Shown here in pieces: positions 9,065 to 20,075 of a stretch of DNA of 64,000 nucleotides. The notes under the pieces are model-generated. The model ran no database searches. It saw only the letters and a list, made by a program, of their open reading frames with translations, and was not told the DNA's origin. The stretch lies in the NCBI GenBank assembly GCA_977006965.1, contig OZ345360.1, positions 2,976,001 through 3,040,000 on the forward strand, given 5' to 3'. Position 1 is the stretch's first letter, and each line of letters begins with the position of its first letter. This stretch comes from Phymatolithon calcareum (Eukaryota; Rhodophyta; Florideophyceae; Hapalidiales). The translations under genes were made by a program, and so were the position numbers.

Positions 9065-12000
9065 TCCAGTGTGGCAACAAGCTTAGCACTCAGTTTGCGA
9101 ATCAACCCCCCTTATTTCACCAGATTTGTTCAGTAATTTTGCATCAGAACATAAATGATAATCAGAAACAAGCACAAGTCGAGCATGTAATGCAGGTCGG
9201 CTCAGTTCCGTGCTTTGTGCGACGGGTCGCTGGGAACTCCATTTATGATAGGCAGTTCGAAACGAGCCCCGGAGACATTGGGAAAGCCCGGTTTTGCAAC
9301 TGGAAGGTATGCAACGATACATCATTGTGCGATGACATGCGCAAACAACGACAAAGTGAGCTTGGTCTTCGTCATTGTGTTCCCGCATCCGAAGTGGACC
9401 CAATTGTACAACAACTTTGGTCGAAGACTGATGGAGCGTTGGGCCGCTCGCGTTTTTGCAAATATACCATGCTTGCCCGACTCAGAGGATGGCTACCCGA
9501 TCTGATGCGCACATCAGCCTCGCTGCTCTACTGCGTTTCTTGCAGCACATACGCCCTCCAGCGCGGCGTCGCAGAGGAGTCTCGGTCACCACGATGTTTG
9601 GCGCTTTGTGCCCGCACTTTTCGCAGAGGTTGCCATATACAGTACGGTGATCGCGAAGATATCATCGGTAACAAGAAGCGGGACCACCGAATGCAATTGT
9701 TGCATAATACTGGATTATGGGAGTGGACGATAACTTTACCTGTACAGTACAAGACCATATGCTTTCTCGGTCCAAGCAGAGAAGGAGCGTTCTCAACATT
9801 TGTTGGGAGAGAAATACGAATCAAGAATATACTGAATAGTCAAACTACGTTAGTTTAGAAAATCGTGCGAAAGCGGCCTTGCTACTCTTGAAGAGAGGCC
9901 TTGGGAGCTTTTAAAATAAATCAACACATATCCCCCACCTGGCAAAAATATAACAATATCTCATCATCGGAGGTCTGCAGGATTGGGTCAAACGATAAAC
10001 TGTAAGACGAATGCCTCTCAATGCCTCCTGGTTGTGTCTGGGCCTCAGACTCTGGGGTTGATGCTCTGACAAACAGTGAGTGTAAAGTCCTCGTTTCCAC
10101 GAACCGCACTCTCCATAATCTAAAATGGAATTTCCTGTGTCTCTATTTCTTCACTCATTCACTTTACTTTTTCCACTAATGGGCCTAGCAGCGATTCTAC
10201 GGCCTAGGATACATCCTATTGGTAGCAGCTTTGACTGCGACTGTCGCAAAAATTGTTGTCTGCAACTTTCGTCGAATTAGTGATTGAGTTTCGTTTTCTC
10301 TAGGTCCCAATAAGGAGTTTTTAGTCTTCTCCGAGAATACCTCTTTGCTGAAATCAATTCGCAAAGACCAATTTCTTCGCACCCACTTCGACCCATGTAT
10401 GCACACTGTTTGAGTTTGAGAGCTCAAAAGGCACGTTGTCAAAGATGTCAACAAGGTTGATTGAAAAATAGGTAAGTTTGTTCTTCGCTTGAAGTATTAT
10501 ATTAGAAAGTTCAGAGCAGCACGCTGAACTGCTTAAAAAAGCACGCAGGTGTATGCAAGTGACAGAATTATTTTGATCTTTTATGCAGTCTTGCTATGTC
10601 CACAGTACCGTCATGCAGTTGGAGGTCGACGATATAGAAGAGCTTTCCGCGACGGGACCGAAGATCCGTGGATGAATTGGAAAGTATATATAGTAAAATT
10701 GAGCCTAGACGTACAGTCAAGGCTTCGTGTGAAGAGCATAGGATAGTAATGCATGATCCTCTTTGTTGGTATTAAGAAAGAGCTAAGAATAAACCTATTC
10801 CTCGTCCAGTTCGCTCGAGTTGAACTGGTTACTTCTGTAATTCTTTACCATGCAAACCGGAACAATACGAAACGTCGGGAGGACAGCCACGCCGGATAAG
10901 CGTGAGAAGAAGTTTCTTGTTCGATATAGATCGAGACGAGCATAGATCCGTGGGACAGTACGCATGTGCACTATACTGTACTGTGCTGCACAGTACTTTT
11001 TTCGTGGACCGTATTTGTTTCTAGCAGTAGAATCACTCGTTACCTTTTCTCCATCATAATGTCCGTCGAAGAGTGTTTGTAGTGCAATATGCACAACACG
11101 GAACAGCGTGAACGCGTGGCAAAAGCAAAGCACGACCATGTAATTTTTATTAAACGCCCTCAGAAACACTCATGAGACTGCAAGGGAAAGCGTTTTCAGC
11201 TGCGACGTTCACAACCTTGGTGCTGCTGCGACGCTATATGGCGAACGACTTCAACCATTACATAAAAATGGCGGTGAGCCAGTATTACTCGATAAAGTGT
11301 TGCTCTGAGGCGGAATATTCACACGTGTGTACAGTAGATAAGAGTACCACCTGGGCAAGGCATGAGGCCACGTGAAACAATAATTGTAGCCATTCCCCGA
11401 CAGTACTGGGTCTTAGTTTTAGCAATTTCTTACATCATCGCAGTGCGACACTTGAGCTGGAGAGTTACAATAAAAAATTCATACACTACAGTATATATGT
11501 CACGTAGGCATACAGAAAGTCAAGCAGAGTCGTTTTCAAAAAACCCAAAAAAATTCTAGTGGCCGATAGATTGATTGGCACCAAGCATGGCAATTTCTTA
11601 ATATTTTTATTTTTACTATCTGCTGGTGTCCCTATGGTTCATTCAGCGTACGAAAATTCAAAGAACTTCATGCCCTGCATATCAGGAGATAGTGCGACGA
11701 TTGCTCGGCAGGAAAATAGAACGGGAAGGCGATACTGTACCTACTGGAGCAGTGCAGTTTGAAAAAGTCGAGGAGAACCCGTGGACAAAACGGCTCTTGC
11801 AGCAACTAATTTAAATCCAATTTTGAACACAGAGTGAAGTGATGTGACTTGGTGATGACATTCTGTCGGGGCAAGACATGGCACGTTGAGTACAACGGCA
11901 GTAACACTTTTCACTGCGCTCCTGCGTGCTGTATCTCTGTCGGTCCCACGAGCAGTGTGGGGCCAAGGGCCGCGACGGTTCAATTTTCCATGACTTAAAA

Positions 12001-12958
12001 CTGGTTGAAAACACGTTCTTCCTCCTCACCCACACCTCAGTGCAAAACAACGCCCACCTCTAACTTCTCCAACCTACGGGCGCGAACCGGTCACTTCGAA
12101 GTTCAACACATAACCCTGTCTTTTCGAATCCATCGCCCCACCGTCCACTCCCACAGTCCGGCCATGCGATCACCCCATACTTGGCGATACCCCGCTACCG
12201 GACCCTTCACTAATCGTTCTGCCCACATACTCGAACGGCACTTTCGCGTCAACACCCTGTTTCTCCATCGTCCTCAATGAGGCCACTGCTTATATTCCTC
12301 ACACAAACCAAAATTTTGAAATCTCTCCCGACGTCAAAGCTTCACGTTTTTCCCGCCAGAACGCCTCCACAAGTACCCTGCGCTGACTGCACAGAAGGTA
12401 CTACTGCCTTCTCGATGGCCCCATCATGCATCGATCATTGACCCCCACTATCGCCGGTCCGCTGCGTATCTGCACTGACGCCTTACTGAACCCATGCGTC
12501 ACTTCTCTGCTTCATGCTGCCCGCTGACACATATCCGGTGCATCACCACGGCCTCATCTGTGCAACGCACCGCGACCATGCTGTGTGTATAACGCACTGA
12601 GGAGTATTAGTAATACTGTACATGAACAGTCAGCTTTAGTATCGGGCCGCGTCTTGCCACACTGATGATGTATTGCGGTGTCACCGTCCCTCCCGAACGG
12701 CACTGTTCTCACTCACCTCAACAGCATCTCACCTATATTACTCAAACCTTCCTTCTGCTTCCGGGCCCTCGCAGTACCGGTCGAACGCATCACGAGCACC
12801 GCCATGAAACCATCTCACGGGTAAGCCTATTACTAGATAAACTCACTGCCTTGCCTTTCCTTACAACAACTTCACCACCCTCCCCCCGATCCTGCATTCC
12901 ACGAAATCACGGACAGAACAGACCTGAGCAAATTAGGGAAACAGCCGCACTCCCACCC
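9065..12958. other. Long stretch (3.9 kb) without a convincing gene
   Basis: The longest frame, 9055-9858 (+, 267 codons), overlaps the last exon of copy C and competes with frames on both strands; its translation has no recognisable motif. From 10.0 to 12.6 kb only short frames occur. Five TACAGTA/TACTGTA 7-mers lie between 10974 and 12620. From about 12.0 kb the plus strand becomes C- and CA-rich, probably the leader of the zinc-finger gene. That gene's frame is open from 12665, and a possible donor (GTAAGC at 12821) may mark a 5' UTR intron. Confidence 0.5.
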
Positions 12959-14470
12959 ATGGCAGACGCAACAACTGCCCCTGCACAAGCTCCGCCTGCC
13001 CTGCCCGCCCCTCCACGCTCATCCAACAGACAGGCTCGTCTTGATGCAGCCATCGCTCATTTCCGTTCTGAAGCCTCAGCCTCCGGCTATGTAGTCGAGG
13101 AGGTTCGTCTTCGCTTACCTGTACCAGACATCGACGTCCTTCCCCGTGTTGTCATTGCTCAGAACGGAGCAAACTCCGCTGCCCCGCCGCCCTTTCCACA
13201 AACCAAGCAACACCGACCACTCCCACGCTATCCTCCTCCAAATCCTCCAAATGGGTCCAACACGCTATCCCCATTTACACGTCATCGTAAGCCGCATTTC
13301 AAGATGCCGCATCTAAATCCCATCCCCACTGCCAATGCATCATCCGACCCCACCGCCAATGGTTTCAAACGTACTATTTCCGGCTCTGTTATCCTCAACG
13401 CTCTCTCCAATTCCGCCTCCCCACGCACAACCACCTCCTCTGCCGCACATCCCGAGAAATCTGGACCCTCTTCTCCGACTCCAAATGCACGTTCCAATGG
13501 TAACGGAATCTCTCCCCAAGAAGTCCCCCGCGGAAAATTCTGGAACACAGTCATCGCCGAACAGCAAAAGTCGAAAATGGAAATCGTCAAAGTCGACGGC
13601 GACACTATCGAACCAAAAAGCTCACCAGAAGGACACACCTCACTCCGCGACGGTCGTAACATCTACGTCCGCCCTCGCAACACCACCACCCCGGACGCAA
13701 GTCCCGAATCCTCCAACAGGACCGCTGAAGGTCGTAAACTAGACACCAAAGCGTCACCCACCTATGAAGGCGATAAGAAGGAAAACAAGTTCCGCATAAA
13801 CCAACACAACATCCCCGATTCCCACGTCCAACTCCTCTTGAGTTCCGTGGCGGACATGCCTGCACGTGCCATCGCGGCCCGTCGTTCATCCTCACCACCC
13901 ACAACCGGTCCACGAACCGTCTCCTCGCTCGACTCGGCCGCGCCGCGTCGTGCCACCCGCACAGCATACGGCGGTCGGCGTCGCGACAGCGGCGGGCGCA
14001 CAAGTGCCGCTCGGCCGTTCCGTTGCGCACAATGTCCGTCATCGTTCGACAGGGAGGGGCATCTCCGCGTGCATATTCTGGCAGTGCATGAGAAGAAGAG
14101 ACCATTTGTGTGTCAGGTATGTGACTCAGCATTCGGACATTCATCCTCATTGCTTCGACATGTGCGCACCGTGCATCAGGCAAGCCCGGCCGTCGGTCCC
14201 GGGTCGGATTCTTCGTCCAGTGGACGGAACGATGGACGTGCACGCGACAAGGAGGATGGACGGCATTTTAGATGCAGTGCGTGCAGCACGGCTTTCAGTC
14301 GTGTTGCGCAGCTCAATCGTCATGTGGCTACAAATCATCCCATCACGTCCGCTATGCCGTCGCCGGCGGGAACGGAGACGAAGAGATCATGTCGAATTTG
14401 TGCGCAAAAGTTCCCGAGCTCTGAGGCTCTTGTCGCGCATGTCAAGGCGAAACATAGAGATGAGTGCTAA
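12959..14470 (+). CDS. C2H2 zinc-finger protein with four C-terminal fingers
   Basis: The frame is open from 12665 (601 codons); I prefer the internal ATG at 12959 (MADATTAPAQAPPALPAPP), giving 503 residues, because the sequence before it resembles a C-rich leader. The first ~350 residues are low-complexity Pro/Ser/Thr/Asn-rich, with a conserved-looking stretch QARLDAAIAHFRSEASASGY near residue 25. Four C2H2 fingers follow at about residues 355, 384, 439 and 479: FRCAQCPSSFDREGHLRVH, FVCQVCDSAFGHSSSLLRH, FRCSACSTAFSRVAQLNRH and SCRICAQKFPSSEALVAH. Spacing is C-x2-C-x12-H-x3/4-H. The first two are joined by a TGEKP-like linker (EKKRP). This layout suggests a nuclear DNA-binding regulator; targets cannot be read from sequence. 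Confidence 0.87.
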   Translation: MADATTAPAQAPPALPAPPRSSNRQARLDAAIAHFRSEASASGYVVEEVRLRLPVPDIDVLPRVVIAQNGANSAAPPPFPQTKQHRPLPRYPPPNPPNGSNTLSPFTRHRKPHFKMPHLNPIPTANASSDPTANGFKRTISGSVILNALSNSASPRTTTSSAAHPEKSGPSSPTPNARSNGNGISPQEVPRGKFWNTVIAEQQKSKMEIVKVDGDTIEPKSSPEGHTSLRDGRNIYVRPRNTTTPDASPESSNRTAEGRKLDTKASPTYEGDKKENKFRINQHNIPDSHVQLLLSSVADMPARAIAARRSSSPPTTGPRTVSSLDSAAPRRATRTAYGGRRRDSGGRTSAARPFRCAQCPSSFDREGHLRVHILAVHEKKRPFVCQVCDSAFGHSSSLLRHVRTVHQASPAVGPGSDSSSSGRNDGRARDKEDGRHFRCSACSTAFSRVAQLNRHVATNHPITSAMPSPAGTETKRSCRICAQKFPSSEALVAHVKAKHRDEC

Positions 14471-14475
14471 TGTAG

Positions 14476-14530
14476 CGCAGGCAGGCAGGCAGGCAGACAG
14501 ACAGGTAGGCAGACAGACAGGTAGGCAGGA
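14476..14530 (+). repeat. GGCA/GACA simple repeat
   Basis: Tetranucleotide repeat of GGCA changing to GACA and GGTA units, starting five bases after the stop codon of the zinc-finger gene and therefore in its 3' UTR. Confidence 0.9.
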
Positions 14531-14967
14531 TGGATTTGTTTGTATTTTTCAAATTGTCAAGGGTTTGTATGTTTACCCAGTCCGTCCTTCGTACTCCGTT
14601 TTACTTTGGAAGGATTTGCTGTTACTGTGATACAGTACTCGGTATTTTCGGTGCTGGTGTACAGTACTTTCGGTGGTAATATTGTAGATGTCAAAAAAAT
14701 AAACGCCACTGTGCGGCTTTTGCACTGGAATTATTGTATGTGGATCAGCAGCATTGACGGTACAATTGCAGGGGTGCCGATCGCCGCCTATTTCGTCTCC
14801 GAGCAGTAGCTTTGACATCAGGATTGTTTGTTATAATGGTCTGCGCTGGATTGGCACCCCAATGTTCAACTACGCTCTTTTCTTGTCCGGGGATGTAAAA
14901 CAGTGGTGCAATTTGTTTGTTTGTTTGCTATCCTTTAATACTGTATCTTGCACGCCTGTTACTCGTT
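14531..14967. other. Convergent intergenic region
   Basis: The 3' ends of the zinc-finger gene (+) and the syntaxin gene (-) face each other here. No gene is seen. Three TACAGTA/TACTGTA 7-mers occur at 14631, 14660 and 14939. Confidence 0.5.
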
Positions 14968-15960
14968 TTACAAAATAAGCGTCCAGAGAATGACAAACGA
15001 GAGCAGAACAAAACTGACCTTCAGAATCAAAGCTCGATTGCCCGAAATGCTATTGTAATATATCATCAACTGGTTTTGTCCCGCATGCATGTTACTCGCC
15101 GTCTCCTCAACGTTCGCATCGATGCGCTCAACAAGCTCGCCCTGTTCAGACACCATCGTCGCCAGCTGGTTGAAAATTTCGCCGAGCTCCACTATCGTAC
15201 TCTCCACTTGTCGAACAGCATCGGCACGTGCATGTTGATACGAAGTTTCACCAGGTGCGCGCACGGTTGCAAGCCGAAGCTCCGGCTGATAATTTGCCTC
15301 ACCGCCAGCTGCGCTCGCGCCAAGAGAGCCGTGTCCAAGATCTAGAGCGACGGCCGCGGGTGCGTACGCCGCGGTGCCCGTGGAAGCGCCAGTGAAATGT
15401 GAGCGACGATCCTGCTGTGCTGCGAGGCTCTCCGTACGCATTTTGAGCACGCTCTTGAACCCCTCCGCGGTGGCTCCGAGTCGACCGCGAAGCGCACCAA
15501 CAACACTCGCGGAATGGTCACCGGCCTGCTTGTTGGCGGAGCGACGAGCGTCATCGCGCAATCGTTGGAGGTCATCAAGCTTTGCATTAAGTGCACCAAT
15601 GTCCTGTTTGATGACAAAAGTAAGCTCCTGAATGTGAGCCGTGGGGTCGTCAAATAGCGAGCGACGCTGAGCAAGTTTGGTCAATTTGGCCAACTTGACA
15701 CTAGTTTGCTGAATGTCCGCACCGACAGTGGCCGCGAGCTGCGCAAATTGCGACCGTGATGGCGGCTGTTGAGCTACATCTTTGGCCGAAATGGGAGCCG
15801 AGCGGGCGGCGCGGAGCGCAGCCTCAAACTCGCGGGTGCGGTCGCGGATCGACACAGAGTCTGCAAGCCCCATGATTTGCACGGGCGCCGACTCAAGCTC
15901 GGTTGAGGAAAGGTACGGCGAGTATTCTGTCGCGTGCGCGCCGCCGCGCCGCCGCCGCAT
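14968..15960 (-). CDS. Syntaxin-5 / Sed5-type Qa-SNARE
   Basis: Single exon of 330 codons. The internal Met at 15873 (MGLADSVSIRDRTREF, residue 30) matches the usual Sed5 N-terminus with the 'DRTxEF' motif, so the true protein may be 301 residues. Order: N-terminal DRTREF motif; Habc three-helix region (FAQLAATVGADIQQTSVKLA, IQELTFVIKQDIGALNAKLD); a linker; a Qa-SNARE helix near residues 245-300 with the central glutamine in MVSEQGELVERID; and a C-terminal membrane anchor (ALILKVSFVLLSFVILWTLIL) ending at the C-terminus. The family mediates fusion of ER-derived and intra-Golgi vesicles at the cis-Golgi. It is transcribed divergently from the CHMP2/Vps2 gene, sharing a ~0.6-kb interval. Confidence 0.93.
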   Translation of the reverse strand: MRRRRGGAHATEYSPYLSSTELESAPVQIMGLADSVSIRDRTREFEAALRAARSAPISAKDVAQQPPSRSQFAQLAATVGADIQQTSVKLAKLTKLAQRRSLFDDPTAHIQELTFVIKQDIGALNAKLDDLQRLRDDARRSANKQAGDHSASVVGALRGRLGATAEGFKSVLKMRTESLAAQQDRRSHFTGASTGTAAYAPAAVALDLGHGSLGASAAGGEANYQPELRLATVRAPGETSYQHARADAVRQVESTIVELGEIFNQLATMVSEQGELVERIDANVEETASNMHAGQNQLMIYYNSISGNRALILKVSFVLLSFVILWTLIL

Positions 15961-16569
15961 TCGCAGCGAGCCCGCGATTGCGCGAGTGCGCCGGATGGGA
16001 GAGCCGGGCAGAGCGCGGGAGAAACTGTTGACGTGCTGGCATTCGTGATGTGATGTGATGAGCTGAATTCACGTTATTCAATCAGCTACAACATGATGTT
16101 GATTGAACTATCACACTGTATATTGTACAGCACTCGAAGTATGACTGCCTGTGATATGATACAGTACTTCCACATTTTTGACATCTGCTTACACTACACA
16201 AGCTTACACTGGCTTGTTCGACGTGTAATTTTGTATATGGATGTGCGCTATTGGCCCATTGCAGCCCACTCCAGCATTTTACCAAGCAACAGGGAAGCCT
16301 TGCTGGACCGAACACGCCCTAGCAAAGACGTCCCCAAAAAGTGTAGAAAACAATGATGCACTAATCCAGCTTGTGCAGAGAGAATCCAATTTTTCTCCGG
16401 CTCGGAAATCTTTCTCATTCATCCAGGCTGGCTGTACTCTGAAGAGGCGCTCTCCCTTGTTGCGCGTTCTGCGTCACCATTTATAGGGAAGGCACGACAA
16501 AACCTCACACCCATCGTCCAACTTTGCGAGTCGCAACATCTCCAACGCCTCTTCCACACATTCGCTACA
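15961..16569. other. Divergent promoter region between syntaxin-5 and CHMP2 genes
   Basis: About 0.6 kb shared by two outward-facing genes. One TACAGTA lies at 16160. A TTTATAG element near 16480, about 90 bases before the CHMP2 start codon, is a weak TATA candidate. Confidence 0.45.
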
Positions 16570-17464
16570 ATGGTGCCTTGGCTTTTCGGGAAGACGCCGC
16601 CTATGCAGCCGCCGCCTCCCCCTCCTCCTGCGCCTGTCTCACTGTCGACGCAGATCCGTCAAAACCAGCGTCAAATAGACAAGGCTTGCCGCGAGCTTGA
16701 TCGTGAGCGCATGAAGATGGAGATGCAGGAGAAGAGTGTGAAAACCCAAATCAAGAAGCTCGCCAAGGAGGGTCAAATTGATGCTGCCCGTATCATGGCA
16801 AAGGTTCGTTCGTTCTTTCGTTCTCATCTTCCCCGTGGGTTTCCCCGGCTTTCTAGCGTTCCCTGTGAGCTTGACTTTATGGATTTCTGACACTTGGGCT
16901 CCGTTGTTTTCTTTTGGGATGACAGGATTTGGTTCGAACGAGGAGTCATATCACGCGCACATACCAGATGCGCACACAACTTCAAAGCGTGTCGATGCAA
17001 CTATCTACTATGCGCACCAATGAAGCCATGGCCGGTGCCATGGGCAATGTCGTTAAAATCATGGCGAAGATGAACTCCAGCATGAATCTACCAGCTATGC
17101 AGAACGTGCTCATGCAGTTTGAGATGGAGCACGGCAAGATGGAAATGACACAGGAGATGTACGTTGAAATCAGTCTTTCCAACCGTCTTGCTTGGTATGT
17201 TTCTGAGTATATAATACTAATTGTAATTCCATTGATTTTTTGCTTTTTGCGTTCCGTAGGATGGACGACGCCATGGGAGATGTTCTTGCGGGCGCCGACG
17301 AGGAGGAGCAGACCGACGAGATTCTGAACCAAGTGATGGATGAGTTGGGCCTGGAAAACTCGACGAAGATGAACGCTGCCGCTGTCGGTCCTGCCCAACC
17401 CGCCCAGTTGAATGTTGCCGAAGATCCGGCATTACAAGCCCGTCTGAATGCGCTTCAAAAGTGA
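16570..17464 (+). CDS. VPS2: ESCRT-III subunit CHMP2 / Vps2
   Basis: Three exons: 16570-16803, 16926-17158 and 17260-17464. Introns are 122 and 101 bp (donors GTTCGT and GTACGT). The second splits a Met codon and restores EMTQEM|MDDAMGD, matching the family 'EEMMNDAIDDAM'. The protein has 223 residues, like human CHMP2A (222). A proline run (QPPPPPPPAP) follows the N-terminal LFGKTP. Core helices: RQIDKACRELDRERMKMEMQ and DAARIMAKDLVRTR, the most conserved segment. The acidic C-terminal part ends in a perfect MIM1 motif for the Vps4 MIT domain (DPALQARLNALQK). It polymerises on membranes during multivesicular-body sorting, abscission and membrane repair. Confidence 0.95.
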
Positions 17465-18386
17465 TTCTTTGAAGAATAGACAACATGTGTACTCTCACAT
17501 TTCCCGGTAAGCCGGTACTCTCTTATCCGACCATGAAACGTCAACGTAGAAAAACCCTGCCCGTTATTGTATGACTGCACCATTCCACCAAGCGTCTGCA
17601 AGTGCGTTGGTAACATTCAAATAAAAACTCCACTTCTTCTTATTCCCGTGCACTGTGTACTTCCTAAACAAACGTGTTTCACTGAATCGTTTTGCACAAT
17701 GTAGACCTTTGTTCCTTCTAGTCAGTGGATATGAATATACGTACACGTAGTCGATGTTTCCACTGTATCCATCTTTGAGACCTGGGCAAAGGGGCAATGC
17801 CATATAAGGTGCAGAGCTAGACCAATGCTACCGACATGCCTCGACGTCTGAATTAGAATCGCCAGAGAACGAGAAAACCGAATCAGGAAACTGCGAGATC
17901 TTTGCATTGGCCACCATCAATCGTTATGAAGTAATCCAATGAATTCCTTCGAGATCTCTTCCCATGCGCCACCTAAAAACAAACGGTCTTCGAAAGCATG
18001 CAATTTGTGCGTGGCAGAAGAAACTGTGTATCGAGGAAATTACCTCGCAATTGTTTCATGTCAAGTTTGTGCATCTCGACTGCGAAGGCTATCGCCGAGA
18101 TGTAACGTAATTGGTTTGCTTGTACACACATTTAAATCCTGTGCAGATCTTTAAAACACCCCAATTAAGCCCGTCAAGTGTCTTCCCGTTACCGGTCTGG
18201 TCTTCAGTTTATTACCTTAGCGCGCATACTCGGATATTTACAACGAAAATAATTCCATGTGCTAAATTCTTACCAGTGTCATGTGTCCTTGAGCACTACA
18301 CTACAGTTCTGCAAATAGGCATTTGTTGAGCGAAGGAAAATGCCTATAAAATCACCCCGCGTGAGCATCTCAACCCCGGAAAGCAG
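17465..18386. other. Intergenic stretch, no gene seen
   Basis: Only short frames. It contains the 3' end of CHMP2 and the promoter of the next gene. Confidence 0.5.
18344..18350 (+). promoter_or_regulatory. TATA-box candidate
   Basis: CTATAAA followed by ATC lies 37 bases before the ATG at 18387 and 76 bases before the ATG at 18426. If used, the longer protein would have almost no 5' UTR, which favours the start at 18426. Confidence 0.5.
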
Positions 18387-19676
18387 ATGCGTGAGGAAGA
18401 AGAACCGGGAGGGACATCCTCCAATATGTCAGCCGCAGACTTCCGTGACTTCGAACCTATAGACCAGACATCCGTTTGGGCTGAATGCTATCCACAGAAT
18501 CAAAGGCTTCTCCCGCCCATCCCCCAAAATCTAGCCTATGCGCCCTCTCTTGGACCACCGCAGGGTATTCTCCCATATGGCACTGACGCAGCACCAAATG
18601 GTCCGGCTCCTCTTCATCAGACAGCGGGGCTGCCCGGGACACAGTTTATGCCTCTCTTGTTTCCCTTTGCACCAAACCCCCAAACTACTTTTCATTCCGG
18701 AATTGGTCCACCTCCAAGCGGTTCAATTCTACAGCAGTTCAATCCACGAACTACAACCTTGCTGCAAGTACAAAACAGAGCAATATGGGCTTCGTCGATG
18801 GCATCTCAAATCGGGCTACTAGCGCCTCGATTCAATTCATCAGGACCTCCCTTCGCCATGCAAGCTCCAGCTGTGTTCCCCGTTTCCCGACTCCCCGGGG
18901 ACTTAGACGATACCCAGATCGCAGCAACTTTGGACCTGTTTCCAAATCATTGGGCGGATACCGCATCTCCTCTGGAATCGCCGAATCAACACTCGCCTTC
19001 CGCGACAAACTCAATCCCGGAACTCTCAAGCCGAGCAAGTTTGGAGAATTTGCCTCCTACTGATGTTGCCATGCGTATACTCCTAGACTCTGCAAATGTC
19101 GCATATGCTGCTTCACTTCCACAGCCGGAGTCGCCAGCATCGTCCCAATCTTCCGAGCTTTCGGAGTCGGTATATTCATCAGAAGCTGTAGAGCCCGCAC
19201 TCCCGGAAGCACTGCCTATCATGGAGGACACATCGCCTATAATCTCTGAAGACGCCGATGCTGCGGTGCCGGCAGTGGAAGAGGAAACAACCGAAAGCCA
19301 ACGCAGCTTTGTTGATGAGATACTTGACCCCGAAGACGAGAGGCTTACACAGATGTCCCATATCTGGCCCTTTACTCGTGAGCAGGTGGTTGCCATTCAC
19401 TTCTGCAAGTATGCCGTCTTGAAAGTTGGATGGTTGGCATCTGACTTACATGTAGCTCGTACTCTACAGCAGAAGCTGAAGATCGAAATTCGTCAATTGT
19501 GGGTTGAATGGGTTCGCGGTCGCGTAACGCGCTATGAATTCACTGTCGCAGTTGCGCGCTTTGCGGAAGAGTCTTGTATGCCGACGCAGAAGTTTAGCCT
19601 TCTGTCGAATTTTCTTCCGCATTACAAATTGAACGTTGGAAGGGAGTGGGCTCAAACTATGGACTTCAACTGGTGA
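18387..19676 (+). CDS. Pro/Ser-rich protein with a C-terminal helical domain (FC..A / LW..W..G), copy 1
   Basis: Single exon, 429 codons from 18387 or 416 from the ATG at 18426 (MSAADFRDFEPIDQTSVWAE), which I prefer because of the TATA candidate. Roughly the first 300 residues are low-complexity, rich in Pro, Ser, Gln and Ala, with an acidic stretch (EEETTESQRSFVDEILDPED). The last ~100 residues form a predicted all-helical domain: REQVVAIHFCKYAVLKVGWL, LQQKLKIEIRQLWVEWVRGR, YEFTVAVARFAEES and FSLLSNFLPHYKL. The same spacing of FC, A, LW, W, G and the final HY recurs in the protein at 26936-27451. The helix lengths recall TAFH/NHR1-type domains, but I cannot confirm homology. Activator-like N-terminus plus helical interaction domain suggests a transcription-related role; this is inference. 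Confidence 0.75.
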   Translation: MREEEEPGGTSSNMSAADFRDFEPIDQTSVWAECYPQNQRLLPPIPQNLAYAPSLGPPQGILPYGTDAAPNGPAPLHQTAGLPGTQFMPLLFPFAPNPQTTFHSGIGPPPSGSILQQFNPRTTTLLQVQNRAIWASSMASQIGLLAPRFNSSGPPFAMQAPAVFPVSRLPGDLDDTQIAATLDLFPNHWADTASPLESPNQHSPSATNSIPELSSRASLENLPPTDVAMRILLDSANVAYAASLPQPESPASSQSSELSESVYSSEAVEPALPEALPIMEDTSPIISEDADAAVPAVEEETTESQRSFVDEILDPEDERLTQMSHIWPFTREQVVAIHFCKYAVLKVGWLASDLHVARTLQQKLKIEIRQLWVEWVRGRVTRYEFTVAVARFAEESCMPTQKFSLLSNFLPHYKLNVGREWAQTMDFNW

Positions 19677-20075
19677 CTTCGAGTAAATTGAGTAGGAAAT
19701 ATGGAATGGAAATTAGCGCATTTGCGATATACCAGAGATATTCGAACATGGATCGGGTTCATTCAGAACAGTAGGACTTCGCGCACCCGTTCTATAAAGC
19801 TAACACCATGTAGACTATTAGGACCGATTTCCGCAGCCGCAGGACCTTGAACTGAACGAGAGGTTTTCCAGCATGCGCCGCACTGAGCAACACTCTTTTC
19901 AGAATAAACTGTAAGTAATAGATTTCTGTAAGCATGCCATTGCATCATACATCTTCTCAAAATCTGAATCTCAGGCTGTAGGGTGAGCTCGTTTGATAGT
20001 GTGCCACAGTTCGGTGTGCTATTTTCCAGGTAGGCAACGTCCTAGGTCTCCTTAACCAAGGATCTTTCAAGCATT
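19677..20075. other. Intergenic stretch before the peroxidase gene
   Basis: About 0.4 kb with no gene-like frame. Confidence 0.5.

Noticed and set aside
9055-9858. 267-codon plus-strand open frame after copy C
   Set aside because: It overlaps the last exon of copy C, competes with frames on both strands, and its translation shows no signal peptide, domain or repeated motif. Open length alone is weak evidence in this composition.
13605-14243. 212-codon minus-strand frame opposite the zinc-finger gene
   Set aside because: It is the complement of a GC-rich coding region with clear C2H2 fingers on the plus strand; Arg/Cys-rich shadow.
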